Made by a program: the position numbers and the translations under genes. A stretch of 33,639 nucleotides of DNA from Gemmatimonadota bacterium (GTDB lineage: Bacteria; Gemmatimonadota; Gemmatimonadetes; Gemmatimonadales; Gemmatimonadaceae): positions 1 through 33,639 of the forward strand of contig JAGWYS010000012.1 of assembly GCA_018969225.1 (NCBI GenBank), in the 5' to 3' direction. Shown in pieces: positions 14,609 through 24,218 of the stretch (positions are counted from its first letter, which is position 1; each line of letters opens with the position of its first letter). The notes beneath the pieces were generated by a model. The model saw nothing but the letters and a program-made list of their open reading frames with translations. It made no database searches and had not been told where the DNA came from.

Positions 14609-17527
14609 TCATTCCGCCGCGCCGTCCTCGAGCCGCCCGCCACGCAACGGATGCGCCACGCGCGGCGCCTGCCGCCGGATCCCCAGCAGCGGGTGGTACA
14701 GGTCGATGAGGCGGGGACCGTCCCACGTCCCGTCCAGCGTCGCGTGGATGGACCCGAACAGTTCGCGCGCCGTGCCGTAGTCGTGGTACTTGAGCACGTA
14801 CTCGCGCCCCGCGCGCCCCAGCGCATGCCGCAGCGCCGGATCGGTGACCAGGCGGCGCAGGTGCGGCACCAGCTCCTCGATGGTGGTGGCCAGGATGGGG
14901 CACTCCTCCAGGAAGCTGAAACGCCGCAGGACGCGAACCTGCTCATTCCCGGTGTTGGCCATCACCGCCAGCCCGCACACCATCCCCTCGATGGCGCTCA
15001 TCGCGTACATCGGCGCGATGAACTGCTCCGCCAGGATGTCCGCGTGCTGCATGCGGCGGCGCACCTCCGCGTTCTGGACGCCCTGCACCAGGTCGAGTTC
15101 CACCTGCAGCCCCTCGGCGCGCAGCTGCTCGACCGCCGCCACCAGGAACTCGGACCCCTTGTACCCCCGGTGATTGGGCGTGTGCAGCACCCGCACCGGG
15201 CCGGTGCGGCCATCGTGCGAGCTGCGCGACGGGGCGGGGTGCCACAGCCGCGAGTCGATGACGAACGGGCTGGCCGGGAGCACGTCCCAGCGCGGATGTC
15301 CGTCCAGCGAGTGGTTGGTGGGCACCACGCAGTCGGCGGTGGAGGACCAGCGGTCCACCTTGCCGCGCACCGCACTCTCCTTCCGCCCACCGTCCGGGTA
15401 CGAGGCCAGCAGCGCGTGCCGGTGTGACGGGTCCATCACCGCCCCGTACATCGCGCCATCCCCCCCGTAGGTGATCACCACCGTGCGGATGCCGGCGGCC
15501 TTGAGCAGCTCGGGCTCCACGGGCGCGAATGGCGTCCCCCCCAGCGGCCCCCCGTCAAACGACGTGTGCAGCGCGCGCCCGCACAGCAGCAGGAACAGGA
15601 ACGCCTGGTACGGCCGCAGCAGTTGCTCGGCCCCGGGCATCATCCAATCGGGGACGAGGTCGGTGAAGTACCAGTCGTAGTCCCCGCGCTGGTTGATGCG
15701 GCCGTAATACTCACTCATCAGGGAGCATGCGGCCATGCCGCCTTCGCGCAGCGCCTCCGCCCAGTACCGGTTGCTGATGATGGGGGTGGAGCCGAACACC
15801 ATCAGCCGCGGGCGCCGCTGGAGCTTGCCGATGGCCTCCTTCATCGAGGCCAGCGCCTCGTTGCCCTGTCCGGCAAACAGCTGGGCCACGGCATGGTAGT
15901 AGGCCAGCACCCCCGAGGGATCCTGGTCACGCGCGATCGCCAGCAGGTCGCGCGCGCCGGCCCACTGACCGGTCCCCAGCAGCAGCAGCGCCGCCGCCCG
16001 CACCTCGGCGGGGGATTCCACCTTCCGCCCCAGCAGCTCCTGGAGCGCGCCCCACGCGAGCCCCAGCCGCAGCGTCGGCTCCAGCTGCTCGCGCAGCGCC
16101 TGCCCCGCGGCGTCGGTCCCGGTGAGCGACGTGAGGTCGCGGAAGTAGCCGAAGTCGGAGTCGCGCGCCGGCCACTGGAGCGGCGCGCTGGTGGGCGCCA
16201 TGGAGTGCGCCGACGGCGGCGCATCCAGCGCGTCGAAGCGCGCGGCCACGGCGGCCGGGTCGTCGCCCGCACCTGCCAGCCCGTCGTCGGCACGCCAGGT
16301 GGGGACGGCAGATCCGCTCCCTTCAGGGGGATCAGGGTCGATGAGCCCGCGCCGCACCAGCTGCGCCAGGTCGGCCCCCTCAGGCACCCCCCACCGGGCC
16401 ACGATCTCGGTGGCCAGCTGCCGCTGCGTGGTCGTGAACTCCACGCCTGTGGGGAGGACGTACTGCGTGGCAAAGAAGGTCGGGTAGTAGTCGTAGCGCA
16501 GGCGCCCGGCGGCCAGCGCCTCGAGCGCCTGCACCAGCCGCGCGCACACCGCCGTGCGGTCGTGGTAGCGCCGCGCATGGTCGGGCCCCGCCTCGGCCAG
16601 CGTCCGGCGCAGCGCGCGGTCGGTGAGCAGCCGCTCCAGGTCCGCGTCCAGCGTCGTCTCGCCGATCGCGTGCACCGGCCGCAGCCGCGCGAAGGGCTCC
16701 AGCGCCGGGTAGTTCACCACGGCGGTCGCGCACCCGCTCGCCAGCGCCTCGGCGGAGAACTTGCCGTACGACATGTGCAGCTGGTCGATCGCCACGTCGG
16801 CATCGGCAAGCGCCTCCCGCACCTGCGCGTTGGGGAGCCCCTCCAGCAGGCGCAATTCGAACCGCACTCCGCGCGCCGCCAGGCGCTCCAGCGCCGCCAG
16901 GATGGCCGCCGTCCCCTTCACCGCGCGGTCCGACGGCGCGTGCACGATCACGGGCACCTCGCGGTCGGGGATGTGCGTCCGGTACAGCCCCAGGTCCATC
17001 ACGTAGGCAAAGTGCATGTACGGCCGCAGGGCGAGCCCCGCCTGGTTGGGCACCGACACCATCAGGGTGGCGTGCCGTTCCATGTTGCGGAGGGTCTGTG
17101 CCGGCCGCCTCAGGGGATCGTCGGCGTACGGCGCCCCGAAGGTGGCCAGCGGCACGCCGAACTCCTGCATGTACGCCGAGGAGTGGCGGACGTCGTCACC
17201 GTTGCAGATCGAGATGATCGCCTTGCCGGCGGCTGCGAGGCTGGGGAGGTCCGCGTTGCCCGGCAGCAGCGACGTGCCGAACTGGAACAGGAAGACGTCG
17301 GTGCGGTCCAACACGGAGGCCATTTGCGCCTGCCCCTCGGGAGTGCGCAGGTCGAGGTCGTACCCGCTCTCCTCGAAGAAGGGGTGCGGCACGCTGATGA
17401 GCGTGGTGACCTCGTGCCCCAGCGCGCGGAGCCCTGCGGCGTAGTCGGGGATCTGGCCGCCGATCTCATGGGGTCCGACGCAGATGCGGAGCGGACGGTT
17501 GGCGGGGAGGCGGAAGGGGATCGTCAC
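14609..17527 (-). CDS. Tandem two-module GT-B glycosyltransferase with helical repeat linker
   Basis: This large cytosolic protein (972 aa, GTG start) contains two related glycosyltransferase halves. The N-terminal module (about 10-340) has a C-terminal Rossmann half with HAPSDRAVKGTAA, then LPNAQVREALADADVAIDQL and SYGKFSAEALASG. The second module (about 570-950) repeats this order with HTPNHRGYKGSEFL, VQNAEVRRRMQHADILAEQF and MYAMSAIEGMVCG. Between them, about 480-570 looks like TPR-like helices (GQWAGARDLLAIA ... GNEALASMKEAIG). It points towards the epimerase-asnB-methyltransferase genes across a shared terminator and plausibly acts on their product. The C-terminal halves suggest GT4-like enzymes, but sugar specificity is unknown. 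An ATG start is not available near the N-terminus. Confidence 0.8.
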   Translation of the reverse strand: MTIPFRLPANRPLRICVGPHEIGGQIPDYAAGLRALGHEVTTLISVPHPFFEESGYDLDLRTPEGQAQMASVLDRTDVFLFQFGTSLLPGNADLPSLAAAGKAIISICNGDDVRHSSAYMQEFGVPLATFGAPYADDPLRRPAQTLRNMERHATLMVSVPNQAGLALRPYMHFAYVMDLGLYRTHIPDREVPVIVHAPSDRAVKGTAAILAALERLAARGVRFELRLLEGLPNAQVREALADADVAIDQLHMSYGKFSAEALASGCATAVVNYPALEPFARLRPVHAIGETTLDADLERLLTDRALRRTLAEAGPDHARRYHDRTAVCARLVQALEALAAGRLRYDYYPTFFATQYVLPTGVEFTTTQRQLATEIVARWGVPEGADLAQLVRRGLIDPDPPEGSGSAVPTWRADDGLAGAGDDPAAVAARFDALDAPPSAHSMAPTSAPLQWPARDSDFGYFRDLTSLTGTDAAGQALREQLEPTLRLGLAWGALQELLGRKVESPAEVRAAALLLLGTGQWAGARDLLAIARDQDPSGVLAYYHAVAQLFAGQGNEALASMKEAIGKLQRRPRLMVFGSTPIISNRYWAEALREGGMAACSLMSEYYGRINQRGDYDWYFTDLVPDWMMPGAEQLLRPYQAFLFLLLCGRALHTSFDGGPLGGTPFAPVEPELLKAAGIRTVVITYGGDGAMYGAVMDPSHRHALLASYPDGGRKESAVRGKVDRWSSTADCVVPTNHSLDGHPRWDVLPASPFVIDSRLWHPAPSRSSHDGRTGPVRVLHTPNHRGYKGSEFLVAAVEQLRAEGLQVELDLVQGVQNAEVRRRMQHADILAEQFIAPMYAMSAIEGMVCGLAVMANTGNEQVRVLRRFSFLEECPILATTIEELVPHLRRLVTDPALRHALGRAGREYVLKYHDYGTARELFGSIHATLDGTWDGPRLIDLYHPLLGIRRQAPRVAHPLRGGRLEDGAAE

Positions 17528-17648
17528 GGCGTGTAGGAGCGGGGGGGGCGCGGCGCCGGACGCGTTTCAAGGCGCTGCCGGCGGAATCTGCCCATTGCGC
17601 GCGCACGAGCGCCAGTGTGTCGCCGCTCCGTCGCGCGCGGTGCCGTGC

Positions 17649-17654
17649 TACACT
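17649..17654 (+). promoter_or_regulatory. Putative -10 element (TACACT) before the triple-PTPS gene
   Basis: TACACT (TANNNT) ends exactly 6 nt before the ATG at 17661, with no Shine-Dalgarno. No convincing -35 lies 17 nt upstream. It fits a leaderless start. Confidence 0.45.
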
Positions 17655-17660
17655 ACGTCC

Positions 17661-18809
17661 ATGTCCGCGCCAGGATCTCCCGTCCTTCACGCCGCCGCCG
17701 AGCCGTCGGCGATCACCGTCTGCTCCGCGGCGGTGCCGTTCGAGGCCGCCTGCCACGTGCCGCTCCTCCCCGAGGGGCACCGGTCACGGCGGATGCACGG
17801 CCACTCCTACCTCGCGCGCGTGCGCGCCGCGCTCCCCGACGGCTGGGCCCCCTTCCCCGGGGGGGAGGTGGACCACCTCCGCGACGCGCTGGCCGCGGCC
17901 GTCGCGCCGCTGGACTACGCGCTCCTCAACGACCACCTGGCCATCCCCACCGATGAGAACGTCGCCCGCTGGGTGCGGCGCGCGCTCGCGGCAGGGCCGG
18001 GGGTTCCGGCCATCGCGCAGGTGGGGGTGCAGAGCACCGCGCACTCTGGCGTGGACCTGGACGCGCAGGACCACGCCCACCTCTGGCGGCGGTACCGCTT
18101 CGAGGCCGCGCACTGGCTTCCCAACGTGCCGGCCGGGCACCAGTGCGGGCGGCTGCACGGGCATGGCTTCGAGGTCATCCTGCACGCCAACCAGGCGCTG
18201 GGCGCGCGCGACCTGGGGGTGGACTACGACCACCTGGACGCCTGCTGGGCGCCACTGCACGCGCAGCTGCACCTGGGGTGCCTCAACGACCTGCCCGGGT
18301 TGTCCAACCCCACGGCCGAGCTGTTGGCGCGGTGGATCTGGGACCGGCTCAAGCCCGTGCTCCCCGAGCTGTCGTGGGTGAGCTGCTACGAGACCGGCAG
18401 CAGCGGCGCGCACTATGACGGCGCCCGCTACCGCATCTGGAAGGAGCTGTCGTTCGACAGCGCGCTGCGGCTGGCGCACGCCCCTGCGGGGGATGCGCGG
18501 CGCCGGGTGCACGGGCACACCTTCACGCTGCGGCTGCACCTGGCCGCCCCGCTGGACGAGGTGCTGGGGTGGACCGTGGACTTCGGCGACGTGAAGCAGC
18601 TGTTCGCGCCCGTCTTCGCGCGGCTCGACCACCATCCGCTGCACGAGCTCCCCGACGGGGCGGGAGATGACGTGGCATCGCTGGCGCGCTGGATTCGCGC
18701 GCAAGCGGCGCCGCTGCTTCCCGCACTGGAGCGAGTCGACCTGGAGCAGCAGCGCGGGTGCGGCGTGCTGCTGGCGTGGGGGGTGGGGGCGCCGGCGCTG
18801 CCGGTGTGA
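17661..18809 (+). CDS. Triple-domain 6-pyruvoyl-tetrahydropterin synthase/QueD-like protein
   Basis: This 382-aa protein contains three tandem PTPS/QueD-like domains (single domains are ~120-140 aa). Domain 1 (about 20-125): His32 and RRMHGH (His46, His48) could bind zinc, but the Cys before HGH is Ser42 and the C-terminal Glu is missing. Domain 2 (about 143-255): EAAHWLP (His151), the catalytic-type GHQCGRLHGH (Cys162, His166, His168) and CYETG (Glu244). Domain 3 (about 258-375): ALRLAH (His273), RRRVHGH (His284, His286), VDFGDVK and LDHH, but no Cys. Only domain 2 has the full Cys/His set. Enzymes of this family act on 7,8-dihydroneopterin triphosphate in queuosine, biopterin or folate routes. 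No other pterin gene is nearby. The frame is open upstream to 17484, but ATG 17661 fits domain start and promoter. Confidence 0.85.
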   Translation: MSAPGSPVLHAAAEPSAITVCSAAVPFEAACHVPLLPEGHRSRRMHGHSYLARVRAALPDGWAPFPGGEVDHLRDALAAAVAPLDYALLNDHLAIPTDENVARWVRRALAAGPGVPAIAQVGVQSTAHSGVDLDAQDHAHLWRRYRFEAAHWLPNVPAGHQCGRLHGHGFEVILHANQALGARDLGVDYDHLDACWAPLHAQLHLGCLNDLPGLSNPTAELLARWIWDRLKPVLPELSWVSCYETGSSGAHYDGARYRIWKELSFDSALRLAHAPAGDARRRVHGHTFTLRLHLAAPLDEVLGWTVDFGDVKQLFAPVFARLDHHPLHELPDGAGDDVASLARWIRAQAAPLLPALERVDLEQQRGCGVLLAWGVGAPALPV

Positions 18810-18834
18810 GGGGAGTGGCGATCCAGCCGGGCGC

Positions 18835-19227
18835 TCAGTCCGGCACCACCGCCGTCCCCTCGATCTCCACCACCGCCTCCGCCTCCATCAGGGCGGACAC
18901 CTCCACCACGCTCATCGCCACGGCGTAGTGGCCGATGAGCTCGCGGTACGCCGCGCCGATGGCCGGGAGCGCGTTTAGGTACGCCTGTCGGCTGGTGACG
19001 TACCACGTGAGCCGCACCAGGTGCTCGGGGCGGGCGTCCCCCGCCGCGAGCACGGCCACGATGTTGGCCAGCGCCTGCCGCACCTGGCCGGCCATCCCGC
19101 CCGGGGCGAAGGCGCCGGTGGCGTCCCAGCCGATCATCCCGGCCACCACCACCAGCCGCCCGCGCGCCGACACGCCGTTGGCGTAGCCGCGCGGGCGCGG
19201 CCACCCCGGGGGCAACAGCGCGCTCAT
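18835..19227 (-). CDS. RidA/YjgF-family enamine/imine deaminase
   Basis: This 130-aa protein of the RidA (YjgF/YER057c/UK114) family hydrolyses reactive enamine/imine intermediates or related compounds. The family pattern is visible: a GYANGV/VVVAGMIGWD beta core, GQVRQALANIVAVL helix, and the RLTWYVTS and EIEGTAVVP C-terminal strands. An Arg in VRLTWYV corresponds to the usual substrate-binding Arg. Its ATG overlaps the CoA-ligase stop by 4 nt, so it is the last gene of the aminobenzoate operon. Here it plausibly deaminates the enamine product of the monooxygenase/reductase step; that is inference. Confidence 0.88.
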   Translation of the reverse strand: MSALLPPGWPRPRGYANGVSARGRLVVVAGMIGWDATGAFAPGGMAGQVRQALANIVAVLAAGDARPEHLVRLTWYVTSRQAYLNALPAIGAAYRELIGHYAVAMSVVEVSALMEAEAVVEIEGTAVVPD

Positions 19228-20843
19228 GCCAGCTCCCGCAGCTTGAAGCGCTGCAGCTTGCCGGTTTCCGTGCGCGGGAGCGCCTGGTGGAAGGCGATCG
19301 CCCGCGGGTACTTGTACGGGGCAATCGTGGCCTTGAGGAACTCCTGCAGCGCCTGCACCGTGGCCGCGTCCCCCTCGTGCCCGGGGCGCAGCACCACATG
19401 CGCCTTCACGATCTGCCCCCGCTCCTCGTCGGGGACCCCCACCACGCCGCACTCCGCCACCGCCTCGTGCTGCAGCAGGGCGGCCTCCACCTCGGGGGCG
19501 GCGATGTTGTAGCCCGCCGAGATGATGAGGTCGTCGGTGCGCCCCTGGTAGTGGAAGTAGCCGTCGGTGTCCATCACGTAGGCGTCGCCGGTGTAGTTCC
19601 ACCCGTCGCGCACGTACTCGCGCTGCCGGTCGTCGTCCAGGTAGCGGCACCCCGTGGGCCCCTGGACCGCCAGCCGCCCCACCACGCCGGCGGGCACCTC
19701 GCACCCGTCGGCGTCCACCACGCGCGCGCGATAGCCGGGCACGGGGGTGCCGGTGGCACCGGGGCGGCTGTCCTCCTCGCGCGCCGAGATGAAGATGTGC
19801 AGCAGCTCGGTGGCGCCGATGCCGTCGATGAGCTCGATCCCCGTGGCCTCGCGCCAGAGGGCGCGGGTGGCCGCGGCCAGCGCCTCCCCCGCCGACACGC
19901 ACTTGCGCAGCCGCGTGGCGCGCAGCTCGTCGCCGCGCGGCGCCATGGCGCGGTACGACGTGGGGGCGGTGAACAGCACCGTGGCGCCGAAGTCGCGGAT
20001 GGCGTCCACCAGCACCGGGGGGGACGGCTTGTCGATGAGCACCGTGGAGGCGCCGATGGCCATGGGAAAGAGCAGCAGCCCCCCCAGCCCGAAGGTGAAG
20101 CCCAGCGGCGGGCTCCCGATGAAGACGTCGTCTTCGGTGGCGCGCAGCACGTGGGGCGGCCAGCAGGCGCAGATGGCCATCACGTCGCGGTGGAAGTGCA
20201 TGGTGGCCTTCGGCACCCCGGTGGTGCCCGAGGTGAAGGCCAGCAGGCAGCAGTCGTCGGCGGCGGTGTCCACCGCGGGGAAGGGGTCGGCGTGGCGCGC
20301 CATGGCCCCCTCCAGCGAACGCGGGTCCTGCGCATCGCCGCCGAAGAAGCGGAGCGTGCGCAGCGTGTCGCTCTCGGCGGCCACCTCCTCCAGCGCCGGC
20401 GCCAGCGCGGCGTCGCACAGCGCGTGCGTGATGCGCGCCCGCGCCACGATGGGGCGCAGCTCGGGGGCGCGCAGCAGCGGCATGGTGGTGACCGCGATGG
20501 CGCCGGCCTTGACCACCGCGAACCAGCAGGCGGCAAGCATGGGGGTGTTGGCGCCGCGCAGCAGCACGCGGTTGCCGGGCACCACCCCCATTTCGCGCAC
20601 CAGCACGTGCGCGATGCGGTCGGCGTGCGCCTGCAGGTCGGCGTACGTCCACGCGATCCCCCCGGGGGCGCGGATGCACAGCCGCTGCCCCCATCCCTGC
20701 GCGCAGGCGCGGTCCAGCAGCGCGGCGGCGCAGTTGAGCCGCGCGGGGAACTGCAGCGCCGGCAGCTCGAAGAGGAACGCGGGGAGCTGCTCCGGCGGGG
20801 GGAGGTGGTCGCGGGCGAAGGTGTCAACGTGGGCCGAGGTCAC
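19224..20843 (-). CDS. abmG: 2-Aminobenzoate-CoA ligase-like AMP-forming enzyme
   Basis: This ANL-superfamily acyl-CoA ligase activates an aromatic acid with ATP and CoA. It is 539 aa. The P-loop-like [10 protein letters not shown] is at 203-212, [10 protein letters not shown] follows, the hinge region is in [16 protein letters not shown], and the catalytic Lys529 is in ETGKLQRFK. The N-terminus ([14 protein letters not shown] ... [32 protein letters not shown]) is characteristic of the benzoate/2-aminobenzoate-CoA ligase group. The neighbouring monooxygenase/reductase fusion favours 2-aminobenzoate (anthranilate) over benzoate. It overlaps both adjacent genes by 4 nt. A salicylate or other benzoate analogue as substrate remains possible. 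Confidence 0.82.
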   Translation of the reverse strand: MTSAHVDTFARDHLPPPEQLPAFLFELPALQFPARLNCAAALLDRACAQGWGQRLCIRAPGGIAWTYADLQAHADRIAHVLVREMGVVPGNRVLLRGANTPMLAACWFAVVKAGAIAVTTMPLLRAPELRPIVARARITHALCDAALAPALEEVAAESDTLRTLRFFGGDAQDPRSLEGAMARHADPFPAVDTAADDCCLLAFTSGTTGVPKATMHFHRDVMAICACWPPHVLRATEDDVFIGSPPLGFTFGLGGLLLFPMAIGASTVLIDKPSPPVLVDAIRDFGATVLFTAPTSYRAMAPRGDELRATRLRKCVSAGEALAAATRALWREATGIELIDGIGATELLHIFISAREEDSRPGATGTPVPGYRARVVDADGCEVPAGVVGRLAVQGPTGCRYLDDDRQREYVRDGWNYTGDAYVMDTDGYFHYQGRTDDLIISAGYNIAAPEVEAALLQHEAVAECGVVGVPDEERGQIVKAHVVLRPGHEGDAATVQALQEFLKATIAPYKYPRAIAFHQALPRTETGKLQRFKLRELA

Positions 20844-22015
20844 GGGCGGGCTCCGCGCAGGAGTTCACGGGCGATGATCAGCTGCTGCACTTCGCTGGCC
20901 CCCTCGTAGATGCGGAGGGCGCGGATCTCGCGGTACAGCCGCTCCACCGGCTCGCCCCGCACCACGCCGCGGGCGCCGAACAGCTGCACGGCGTCGTCAA
21001 TGACGCGCTGTGCCCCCTCGGTGGCGGCCAGCTTGGCCATGGCGGCCTCGCCGGTGACGGCGCCCCCCTGGTCGCGCTGCCACGCGGCGCGGTAGGTGAG
21101 CAGCGCCGCCGCGTCGATGGTGGAGGCCATGGCGGCCAGCTTGGCCTGCGTGAGCTGGAAGTCCCCCAGCGTGCCCCCGAACATCCGGCGCGTGCCGGCG
21201 CGGTGGAGCGCCTCGGCGTAGGCCGCGCGCGCGAACCCCAGCGCCGCCGCGGCCACCGAGATGCGGAACACGTCCAGCGTGCGCATCGCCACCTTGAACC
21301 CCTCCCCGGGGGCGCCCAGCCGGTTGGCCAGCGGCACGCGGCAGCCGTCGAAGCGCAGCGTCCCCAAAGGGTGCGGGGCGATGAGGTCGATGCGCCCGCG
21401 CACCGTGAACCCCGGCGTGTCCGCGTCCACGATGAAGGCGCTGATCCCGCGCGATCCCGGCGCCTCGCCGGTGCGCGCGAACACCACGTAGACGTCGGCG
21501 ATCCCGCCGTTGGAGATCCACGTCTTCTCGCCGTCCAGCACCGCGTGGTCGCCGTCCAGGCGCGCCGCGCACGTCATGGCCGCCACGTCGGAGCCCGCCT
21601 CCGCCTCGCTCAGCGCGAAGGCGGCAATGGCCTCGCCGCGCGCCACCCGCGGCAGCCAGGCCGCGCGCTGCGCCTCGGTGCCCGCCAGCGAGATGGCCCC
21701 CGACCCCAGCCCCTGCATGGCGAAGGCGAAGTCGGCCAGCCCCGCGTGCCGCGCCAGCGTCTCGCGCATCACGCACAGCGCCCGCGTGTCGATCACGTCG
21801 GCCGCGCCCCCCCATCGCGTGCCCGCCACGGCGTGCCGCAGCCACCCGCCCTCGCCCAGCTGCCGCACCAGCGCACGGCAGGTGGCGTCAACGTCGGCGT
21901 CGTCCGCGTGGCGCAGGTGGGCGGCGCTCCACGCCTCCAGCTCAGCCCCCAGGGCGCGGTGGCGGTCGTCCAGGAAGGGCCAGGCCAGGTGCGCCAGCGG
22001 ATCGGGAGGCGCCAT
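20840..22015 (-). CDS. Acyl-CoA dehydrogenase
   Basis: This is an FAD-dependent acyl-CoA dehydrogenase of normal length (391 aa). [15 protein letters not shown] and [15 protein letters not shown] are the two signature regions, with the FAD-binding [18 protein letters not shown] near the C-terminus. The catalytic base is the Glu of IYEGASEVQ (Glu371). It starts 3 nt after the enoyl-CoA hydratase stop, and its own stop overlaps the ligase start. In this operon it probably oxidises a ring-derived CoA thioester during ring cleavage or beta-oxidation; the precise substrate is inferred. Confidence 0.88.
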   Translation of the reverse strand: MAPPDPLAHLAWPFLDDRHRALGAELEAWSAAHLRHADDADVDATCRALVRQLGEGGWLRHAVAGTRWGGAADVIDTRALCVMRETLARHAGLADFAFAMQGLGSGAISLAGTEAQRAAWLPRVARGEAIAAFALSEAEAGSDVAAMTCAARLDGDHAVLDGEKTWISNGGIADVYVVFARTGEAPGSRGISAFIVDADTPGFTVRGRIDLIAPHPLGTLRFDGCRVPLANRLGAPGEGFKVAMRTLDVFRISVAAAALGFARAAYAEALHRAGTRRMFGGTLGDFQLTQAKLAAMASTIDAAALLTYRAAWQRDQGGAVTGEAAMAKLAATEGAQRVIDDAVQLFGARGVVRGEPVERLYREIRALRIYEGASEVQQLIIARELLRGARP

Positions 22016-22018
22016 CGG

Positions 22019-22882
22019 TCAGTTCCCCCGGAAGGCCGGCGTCTCGCGCGCCACGAACGCGCGGTAGGCGCGCCCGAAGTCCTCGGTCATCATGCACAGC
22101 GCCTGCGCCTGCGCCTCCGCGTCGATGGCCTGGTCCACCCCCATGTTCCACTCGTGGTGGAGCATCGCCTTCGTGAGGCCGTTGGCGAAGGCCGGCCCCT
22201 CGGCCAGCGCCGCCGCCTGCGCCTGCGCCGCCGCCAGCAGCTCGTCGGGGGGGAGCAGCCGGTTGAAGAATCCCCACCGTTCCCCCTCCTCGCCTCCCAG
22301 CACGCGCCCCGTGTACAGCAGCTCGCTGGCGCGCCCCTGCCCGACAATCCGCGGCAGCATCGCGCACGCGCCCATGTCGCACCCCGCCAGCCCCACGCGG
22401 TTGAACAGGAAGGCGGTGCGCGCGCGCGCCGTCCCCAGGCGCAGGTCCGACGCCATCGCCAGGATCGCCCCCGCGCCGGCGCAGACGCCATCCACTGCCG
22501 CCACGATGGGCTGCGGGCAGGCGCGCATCGCCTTCACCAGGTCGCCGGTCATGCGCGTGAAGCGCAGCAGCTCGGGGGCGGGGAGCCCCACCAGCGGGCC
22601 GATGATCTCGTGCACGTCGCCGCCGGAGCAGAAGTTGCCGCCCGCCCCCGTGAGCACCACGGCCCGGAGGTCGTCGGCGTGGCGCAGCGCGCCGAACCAG
22701 TCGCGCAGCTCGGCGTACGCCTCGAAGGTGAGCGGGTTCTTCCGCTCGGGGCGGTCGAGGGTGACGGTGGCCACGCGCCCCGTCACCTCCAGCCGCACAT
22801 GCCGCAGCGACTGCCCCGCCATCGGCCGGTTGGTCCCGGCGGCCAGCGCGGGATCGGTCGCCTTCCCCTGCTCGGTGCTCAT
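22019..22882 (-). CDS. Enoyl-CoA hydratase/isomerase family protein
   Basis: This is a crotonase-fold protein of 287 aa. The oxyanion-hole segments are [10 protein letters not shown] (81-90) and [16 protein letters not shown] (131-146). The usual second catalytic acid region reads [18 protein letters not shown] (about 164-181), with Asp169 at the position of the active-site acid. The ATG at 22882 overlaps the MarR stop by 4 nt. An N-terminal extension of about 25 residues precedes the fold. In the proposed pathway it hydrates or hydrolytically opens a cyclohexene-carbonyl-CoA intermediate; ring opening by crotonases is known in related pathways, but its role here is inference. Confidence 0.87.
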   Translation of the reverse strand: MSTEQGKATDPALAAGTNRPMAGQSLRHVRLEVTGRVATVTLDRPERKNPLTFEAYAELRDWFGALRHADDLRAVVLTGAGGNFCSGGDVHEIIGPLVGLPAPELLRFTRMTGDLVKAMRACPQPIVAAVDGVCAGAGAILAMASDLRLGTARARTAFLFNRVGLAGCDMGACAMLPRIVGQGRASELLYTGRVLGGEEGERWGFFNRLLPPDELLAAAQAQAAALAEGPAFANGLTKAMLHHEWNMGVDQAIDAEAQAQALCMMTEDFGRAYRAFVARETPAFRGN

Positions 22883-23433
22883 CCCCCCGTCTCCCGCGCC
22901 TCCCGGCGCTGCGCCTCCCGGCGCATGGCGGCCACCCGCAGCCGCACCGTCCCCAGCTGGCGATGGAGCTGCCGCAGCGCGCGCGGCTCCAGGTCGCCGA
23001 ACACCTCCAGGATCCACCGCTCGTGCTCGCGGGCCATCGCCTCGAACGCCGCGCGCCCCCGCGGCGTGAGGCGCAGGATCCACGCGCGCCGGTCCTGCGC
23101 GTCGGGCGCGCGCACCACCAGCCCCTCGCGCGCCAGCTCGTTGGTCAGCCCGGTCACGTTCCCGCCGGTGACCATGAGCCGCCGCGACAGCTCGCGCATC
23201 CGCAGCCCGTCGGGGGCGCGGTGCAGCTGCGCCAGGTAGTCGAAGCGCGCCAGCGAGATCCCGAAGCGCGCACGCAGCCGCCGCCCCACCTCGTCCTGCA
23301 CCTGCGTGGTGCACGACAGCAGCCGCAGCCACAGCCGCAGCGCGTCGTGGTCGTCGTCCGCCACGCGCGCCTCGTGCCCCAGCCCGTCCAGCGCGTCCAG
23401 CCGCGCCAGCGCGGGGTCGCCGGCCACGGTCAC
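22879..23433 (-). CDS. MarR-family transcriptional regulator
   Basis: This winged-helix regulator (184 aa) of the MarR family usually forms a dimeric repressor released by an aromatic acid or aromatic-CoA ligand. The N-terminal helices carry [16 protein letters not shown]. The wHTH is in [19 protein letters not shown] with the wing at [18 protein letters not shown]. The GTG start at 23433 overlaps the SDR stop (GTGA), and its stop overlaps the hydratase start (ATGA). It is therefore expressed within the operon it probably controls. The likely ligand is 2-aminobenzoyl-CoA or a related CoA ester, by analogy with MarR proteins of aromatic-CoA pathways; inference. Confidence 0.88.
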   Translation of the reverse strand: MTVAGDPALARLDALDGLGHEARVADDDHDALRLWLRLLSCTTQVQDEVGRRLRARFGISLARFDYLAQLHRAPDGLRMRELSRRLMVTGGNVTGLTNELAREGLVVRAPDAQDRRAWILRLTPRGRAAFEAMAREHERWILEVFGDLEPRALRQLHRQLGTVRLRVAAMRREAQRREARETGG

Positions 23434-24218
23434 GGCATCACCTCGCCGCCGCACACCGCCACCGCCTGCCCGTTCATGGCCGCCGCCCCCGCGCCGCACA
23501 GCCACCGCACCGCGTCGGCCACCTCGCGCGGATCCAGGATGCGCCCCTGCGGGTTCCCCGCCGCCAGCGCCTCGCGCGCCGCCGCGGGGGTGCGTCCTGT
23601 CTTGGCCACCACGTTGGCCACGCTGGCCTCCAGCAGGTCGCTGTCGGTGTACCCCGGGCACACGGCGTTCACCGTCACGCCGCGCCGCGCCACCTCCAGG
23701 GCCAGCGCGCGGGTGAGCCCGACCACCCCGTGCTTGGCCGCGCAGTAGGCGGCCACGTACGCGTACCCCGTGAGCCCCGCCGTGCTGGCCACGGTCACGA
23801 TGCGCCCCCATCGGCCCGCCAGCATGTCGGGGAGCGCGGCGCGGCTGCACAGGAACGCCCCGGTGAGGTTCACCGCCAGCATCCGGTCCCACAGCGCGCG
23901 GTCGGTCTTCAGGAACGGCGCGCTCTCCGCCTGTCCCGCATTGTTCACCAGGATGGCCACCGGGCCGAAGCGCGCGCGCGCCGCCGAGAACGCGGCGTCC
24001 ACCTGCGTCTCGTCGGTCACGTCGGCCGCCACCGCATGCAGCTGCGCGGGCGCCTCCCCGCAAAACGCCGCCAGCCGCGCCCCGTCGCGACCCACCACCG
24101 TGACGCGCGCCCCCTCGGCCACCAGCATGCGCGTGATGGCCGCGCCAATGCCGCGCGCCCCGCCGGTCACCAGCGCGTGCCGCCCCGCCAGCCCCTCCTG
24201 AGGGAGCGTCGCGCTCAC
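23430..24218 (-). CDS. Short-chain dehydrogenase, 3-hydroxyacyl-CoA dehydrogenase-like
   Basis: This classical SDR has 262 aa. The cofactor motif is TGGARGIG (about 19-26), the NNAG motif is intact, and YCAAK provides the Tyr/Lys pair (around 158-162). The length and sequence resemble 3-hydroxyacyl- or 3-oxoacyl-type dehydrogenases. The start is GTG 24218, overlapping the monooxygenase/reductase stop (GTGA). The frame continues upstream, but that is shadow of the previous gene. In the operon it most plausibly oxidises a hydroxy-cyclohexane- or 3-hydroxyacyl-CoA intermediate of anthranilate breakdown. Confidence 0.85.
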   Translation of the reverse strand: MSATLPQEGLAGRHALVTGGARGIGAAITRMLVAEGARVTVVGRDGARLAAFCGEAPAQLHAVAADVTDETQVDAAFSAARARFGPVAILVNNAGQAESAPFLKTDRALWDRMLAVNLTGAFLCSRAALPDMLAGRWGRIVTVASTAGLTGYAYVAAYCAAKHGVVGLTRALALEVARRGVTVNAVCPGYTDSDLLEASVANVVAKTGRTPAAAREALAAGNPQGRILDPREVADAVRWLCGAGAAAMNGQAVAVCGGEVMP

